DNA of 64,000 nucleotides from Triops longicaudatus (taxonomy: Eukaryota > Arthropoda > Branchiopoda > Notostraca > Triopsidae). The stretch lies in NCBI GenBank assembly GCA_022885665.1, contig JAGQDJ010000192.1:1-64000 (forward strand), read 5' to 3'. The notes beneath the pieces were generated by a model, which searched no databases, had not been told where the DNA came from, and saw nothing but the letters and a program-made list of their open reading frames with translations. Within the stretch, counting starts at the first letter, position 1. The number at the start of each line of letters is the position of its first letter. The position numbers and the translations under genes are program-made. This document shows positions 59,864-64,000 of the stretch, piece after piece.

Positions 59864-62800
59864 CTGCGAAAACAAACAAAAGTGCACTTCAAATCAATCA
59901 AATCGTAAAAAGTCACGGCTGCGACGTCTTGCAACCCCGACAGACTATCGTGGACGATATGAATACATAAAACCCCCTGCACACATGACACTCGACATAA
60001 CCCCCTTTTAAGTCAATTGATTCGCTTTGTAGACGTGTTACAGACTTGGCGTTCGTCAACGTTTGCTCTTTTAACTCAATTAGATTTGGCTGAGAGAAGT
60101 GCTACGTGGGCCTAGCGTACTATAGAGCACTCTAGAGTACTTTTCCCTTCTTAGGGCATGGGGGGGGCTGTAATCGATAAATAAATATCAACACCGCTTG
60201 CGTTTGAATAACAAAACCCGCGAAAGATAAAGCGGGAGCCTGGTCTAGGTTCAGATTTAGACTTCGGTCGTTGTCAGCTTCATCGTAATCACATTTGTCA
60301 GTTTTTACAGTATAACTGCAGCATCCTTGGCATTTGGTTTCTTGTGGTGCTGGGCTTGTTCTCTCCCGAGCTTCTCTCGCAGCTTGACAGCTTTAGCTCG
60401 GTGGGTGCTTGTGGCTTGTTGTGATTCCATCGCCGCTCCTGGACTGTCAAGTGCACTCCGCTTGAATTACGGTTCGAGCAGAGGAAAATATTTGGTTCCA
60501 TACAGTCAGACGAAACATAACGTCTCTCGAGACACTCGCCTTACCTTTCCCCATCGGACCTCTTGACTAGGTAATAGTTTATGACAACCCCGGCACACAT
60601 GTAATACTAAGGATAAGTTATAATGGGATTTCTGGCCCTTCTTTCTGCCACACTTTCCGTCCATGCACATCACTCGTAGCGTCTGTTGTGTTTACAAAAG
60701 TGCGTAGCGGAGAAAAGCGACAATGGGAACGTCTGACAATTCGAGTCAAATCACAACTTACGTACTACAGTTATTCCAGAGCTCTTAACAACTAACTTCA
60801 ATGTATTTTTGAAAACTATCCATGAAAACGTAGTCAAGAACAAAACATTCCGTAAGGAAAAAAAAATCCGATTGTGCTCCAATGGTTATAAAGAAGAGTT
60901 CTGTTGCCCTCATTGCTTACAAAAAAAAAATCCGTTTTAGGTCCTTTTAGTTCTCCAGGCACTTGAAACAAAAGGACTACTTATGCTTATTACACGTACC
61001 TGAGCGTTTCACAAAAGCGGAATAATTAGGGCATAAATTATAGTAAAGTAAGTTAAGTGTCGCCAAGTTGCTATAAATTTATTTTAATTAAGACAAGAGA
61101 AAAACGAATGACAATGTTTAGCTACGAACTGAACACAATTAAACGTAGTAAAAAAGTAATAAAAATAATGTTTATTTTAATGGAATAAATGTAGAAACTC
61201 CGTTTTGTTCACTACGATTATCGGAACTTCCGATTTTATCAATAGTCCTGGGAGTTTTCTTTTCAAGAAACTTGTTTTACGTTAGTTTCCTTCAGAATTC
61301 AACTTTTGATTCCGTATAGTATCGGTTTGTTTCATAAAGGGAAGTCAAAATTATATGGAAGAATGCAATTCTTCTTCTGTTTTATTGCAGTATCAAAATG
61401 CATTGGTGTTTTTCCTATATATTCACAAAGTGTACACCATTTTATCATCTGGCCAATTGCTCCCAATCATCATAGCATAAAAACTTTAGAATTCCTTTAG
61501 AAACAACAACGCCGATAACTAAGCTCATGATTGTAAATTTTCTTATCGATATTGTAAGATCCTTATGATAGTAACAGACAAGTTAAGTATTTTTAATTAA
61601 TAAAATAAACTTACTCAAAGAATAGTAAATGAACAATTGTTATCTTATGCTTTAGTAAGACACTCTCGAAAATCTCGAAACAATAAAGAATTCGGTTTCA
61701 ACTTTCTTGTGGGAGTGTTCATGTTCAGTCTATCCAACCGCTTGGTTGAATTTGGTCTATTTTCGATGATTTTCTCGTTTTATTTTTCCTTTCCTCCAAG
61801 CCATAGTAACTTGTTTGATAGCCAATTTTAGCTACTGCTGTAGGGCTCGCTATTGACTAATCTCATAATTCAGTTATTACACTGAGTGGGAAAAAAAACG
61901 TTGCTACTTTAAATCGTCCAATTTCCCCCTTGCAACACACTCAGAGCGCCAAGTCTGAACACAAAAACAGAACAGGAAAATCCGCTGATCAAGAAAAATT
62001 CATCGCCATGTGCATGGCGTTTAAACTTACCAGTATGGATATAGGTGTGTTTCTTCATATCGGACTTTTGGTGAAACCGTTTGCCGCAGTATTGACAAGG
62101 ATAAGGTCTGGTATCGGAATGTATGAGTAAGTGCGTCGACAATGTGGACGAGCGTTTAAAGCATTTTCCGCACTGCTTACAGTCGAACACCTTTTCATTG
62201 TTGTGAACCGATCTATGGAAAGGCACAAAAAAGACCCAATACAGTTAAGTTTTTCCCGAAACAACTGGGAAGATAATGGTAATGCCTGAAACATAAAGCA
62301 GTGTAACCACTTATGCCTCGTGCCCTATTGCTAAACTTGGTATCCTTTAAATGGTAATTAAAATGCAACCCAGCTGTGTGTTTGCTGCACCTGTGGATTA
62401 CGTGAATGCGCTGATAGTTTCCTCCGATCCTATCTCTTATTGCGTATAGTGTTCCCTATTATTTTGCTATGTCGCATTGTAGCGCTCGTATTGAACTCTT
62501 TCGTGAAGAAAAATTGGCACACATACACTTGCATGCTGAGTAACGATGTTAACATGTGAGGAAGAATTATAATTACTTAATGTGAAATTCACATCGAGCA
62601 GATTTGGGGATGAGCTAATCTCAAGGAAACAGGAAATACGCGAAAGAAAAACGTTGAAACACGTGTCCACGTTTACCTGTGTTGACTGAGGCTCACTTCA
62701 TGGCCAAAGGTTTTGTTGCAGACGTCACACGCAAAAGGCCGTTTGCCATTATGGGACCGCCGAGCATGGACCTCTAAGCCGTGGGGTGTCGAAAACATTT

Positions 62801-63620
62801 TGTCGCACTTGATGCACGAAAACACGTCATTCAGCGACGTGATTTGTCGGTAGTAATCCGACGCGGAACTCGCGGGCGGAGCGGGCAATAAGTCCGGTTC
62901 CTGGTTATTGTTGTACGCGAGGTTCGCGGCCGTCGCTGCTGTAGGGCCAGCGGAACAGTTCGTGGCCAAGAAATGGCGATGTAACCAATGCGGCAGGTCA
63001 TCGGGTTTCCCCCACGGAAGGGGATTCAAGTCTTGACGTAAGGCTTGGAATCCGTAGTTGAGATACGCTAACCGTCGAGAGAACAAATTCATTCCTTGTA
63101 ACATGGCATGCGGCTCTGCTTCGTCCTTGGATACTGTAGAGCTCAACGGTATTCGGCTTTCTGTGAAAGAACTTTCGCTCTCTGACTCTGTTCGATTCCG
63201 TTCTGCCGCTTTCTTGGCACTGCAACTAGATTCGCCCAGTAACGCACTGACAGAAAAATTGCTGGAGTGGGCCGATTTCTTCACAGGGTCACTTTGACTG
63301 GTAGGATTAAAATCGTCTTCATCGCTTTCGAGCTGCAAAGGCTCCTCAGGGCCGGGTTTATCCAGTGCAATAGGTCTCCATAATGACTTGGGTGATTTGT
63401 TGGCGTTTGGGGATTTTAGCAAATTATCCATGCCGAATGCGTCTAAATTGTTTCAAATAACCATAGCTCAGCCCAAGTTTTTTTTACGCCTTTGGAGATT
63501 GAGCCATTTAAAAAATGGTAAAAACTTACCCATCATAGAAATGGGTTCCATTACATTACAGTTTTTATCAATCATCTCGCTAGGTGGACGAATGTCGGGA
63601 GTCTTAGTGTTGCAATCCAT
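59442..63620 (-). CDS. sens: Senseless/GFI1-family zinc-finger transcription factor
   Basis: Exons in transcript order: 63530-63620, 62677-63442, 62031-62212, 59442-59863 (stop at 59442-59444). GT-AG, phase-compatible, 486 residues. Nuclear DNA-binding repressor or activator of the Gfi1/senseless/PAG-3 family, known for neuron and sensory-organ fate. Six C2H2 fingers at about residues 235-402: CIKC..HARRSH, CDVC..HRSVH, CKQC..HLLIH, CQYC..HTYIH, CGVC..HSRKH and CDTC..HRESQH, nearly identical to GFI1 in fingers 3-6. The N-terminus is Ser/Glu/Asn-rich. An 84-residue tail follows finger 6, longer than in vertebrate GFI1. The start ATG at 63618-63620 is the first after the TATA box; no SNAG motif (MPRSFLV) is visible. 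Confidence 0.95.
59864..62030 (-). other. sens intron 3, 2.2 kb
   Basis: Separates fingers 1-4 from fingers 5-6, from GTAAGTTT to TTTTCGCAG. It contains short unrelated open frames on both strands (for example 60298-60566) that overlap each other and resemble nothing known. It is AT-rich over 61050-61650. Confidence 0.8.
62031..62212 (-). CDS. sens: sens exon 3: zinc fingers 3 and 4
   Basis: Encodes CKQCGKCFKRSSTLSTHLLI, then HSDTRPYPCQYCGKRFHQKS and DMKKHTYIHTG, virtually the GFI1 sequence. The exon boundaries cut finger 2's terminal RSVH and the linker after finger 4. Confidence 0.95.
62677..63442 (-). CDS. sens: sens exon 2: N-terminal region and zinc fingers 1 and 2
   Basis: The acceptor CAATTTAG is followed by AFGMDNLLKSPNANKSPKS. 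The exon carries a Glu/Ser-rich region, the eh1-like FSVSALL (63237-63257), a stretch with FSRRLAYLNYGFQALRQDL, then finger 1 (FSCIKCDKMFSTPHGLEVHA) and most of finger 2 (FACDVCNKTFGHEVSLSQHR). Confidence 0.94.
63530..63620 (-). CDS. sens: sens exon 1, start of the coding sequence
   Basis: Thirty codons plus one base (MDCNTKTPDIRPPSEMIDKN and a short Met-rich end) to a GTAAGT donor. The phase (1+2) fits exon 2. The ATG lies in AAATTATGG with A at -3 and G at +4, and there is no earlier ATG between it and the TATA box. An alternative reading is that exon 2's own ATG is used. Confidence 0.75.
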
Positions 63621-63740
63621 AATTTGTCCCCAAGGTTCTCGAAGAGGAAGTACCGAGAACCTACAAGATAGGAAAAGGTTACGTTCACGTTGCGTTCCAC
63701 AGCAATAATGCCTCAGGACCGGGAAGAGGTTTAGGGTGTC

Positions 63741-63746
63741 TTTATA
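63741..63746 (-). promoter_or_regulatory. TATA box of the senseless-like gene
   Basis: On the minus strand the sequence reads GGCTATAAAGACAC, a good TATA consensus, 121-126 bp upstream of the ATG. It predicts a start of transcription near 63712 and a 5' UTR of about 90 bases. A CTTGTAG acceptor-like site at about 63661 lies in that leader, so a spliced leader from beyond the window remains possible. Confidence 0.55.
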
Positions 63747-64000
63747 GCCTGCACAACACGGAGTGCATTACACACATGCCAGTTGAGATAAGGTGGGTTC
63801 TGCTTTTGCTGAAGGTTTCATTGACGAACAAAGGGTTAGAAACCCTGGATTTGGGTAACATCGGTTGTAAATCAGAGCTTTGCGAAAAGATAAAGCCCCA
63901 TGGTAAAGTATTGTTACCCGTTAAGTCCGGGAAAACCAAGCCCAGGTTGATAACAGGCTGGACCAAGCCTCGCCTCGGTACAAAAATCATGCTTCACCTA

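Noticed and set aside
60298..60566. Opposing short frames inside the sens intron
   Set aside because: Both strands are open over the same stretch, there is no family similarity, and the surrounding intron is defined by matching splice phases.

Overview
The window is nuclear DNA of an animal, almost certainly an invertebrate. It holds four multi-exon protein genes with GT-AG introns. The families present (a KCNT-type Slo2 channel, a six-finger senseless/GFI1 factor, an NSP/BCAR3 adaptor and a FAS1 protein), the very short introns (down to 48 bp) and the AT-rich spacers fit a compact protostome genome such as a tardigrade or an arthropod. The sequence alone does not fix the phylum.

Layout. Positions 886-28102 (+) carry a complete Slo2 sodium/calcium-family potassium channel gene. 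I could assemble 25 coding exons with compatible phases, giving 1524 residues. Its first intron is 15.6 kb; most of the others are 48-150 bp. Downstream, 30663-33740 is a decayed direct duplicate of the 3' part of this gene and its flank. It keeps the introns, so it arose at the DNA level, but it has stops and frameshifts and has lost the last two exons. Positions 33741-38042 are spacer with a palindromic CRE-like element and homopolymer tracts. Positions 38043-42538 (+) encode a secreted 845-residue protein with a signal peptide, a His-rich segment, a Pro-rich segment and two C-terminal FAS1 domains. Converging on it, 42962-48361 (-) encodes an NSP/BCAR3-type adaptor: an N-terminal SAM domain, an SH2 domain, a Ser/Pro linker and a Cdc25-homology domain. 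Positions 48362-59441 are about 11 kb in which I find no convincing gene. Positions 59442-63620 (-) encode a senseless/GFI1 repressor with six C2H2 fingers and a TATA box about 120 bp upstream of its ATG. Positions 1-885 and 63747-64000 are flanks.

The genes do not form a pathway. The main points of interest are the partial Slo2 duplication; a 30-bp tandem duplication that creates two in-frame splice acceptors in the Slo2 tail; the altered sodium-coordination motif and the open frame after the Slo2 stop; the SAM domain on the NSP adaptor; the His-rich/FAS1 architecture; and a senseless factor that starts without a visible SNAG motif but carries an eh1-like motif. Exon coordinates were read by eye from splice consensus, phase and family similarity, without transcripts.
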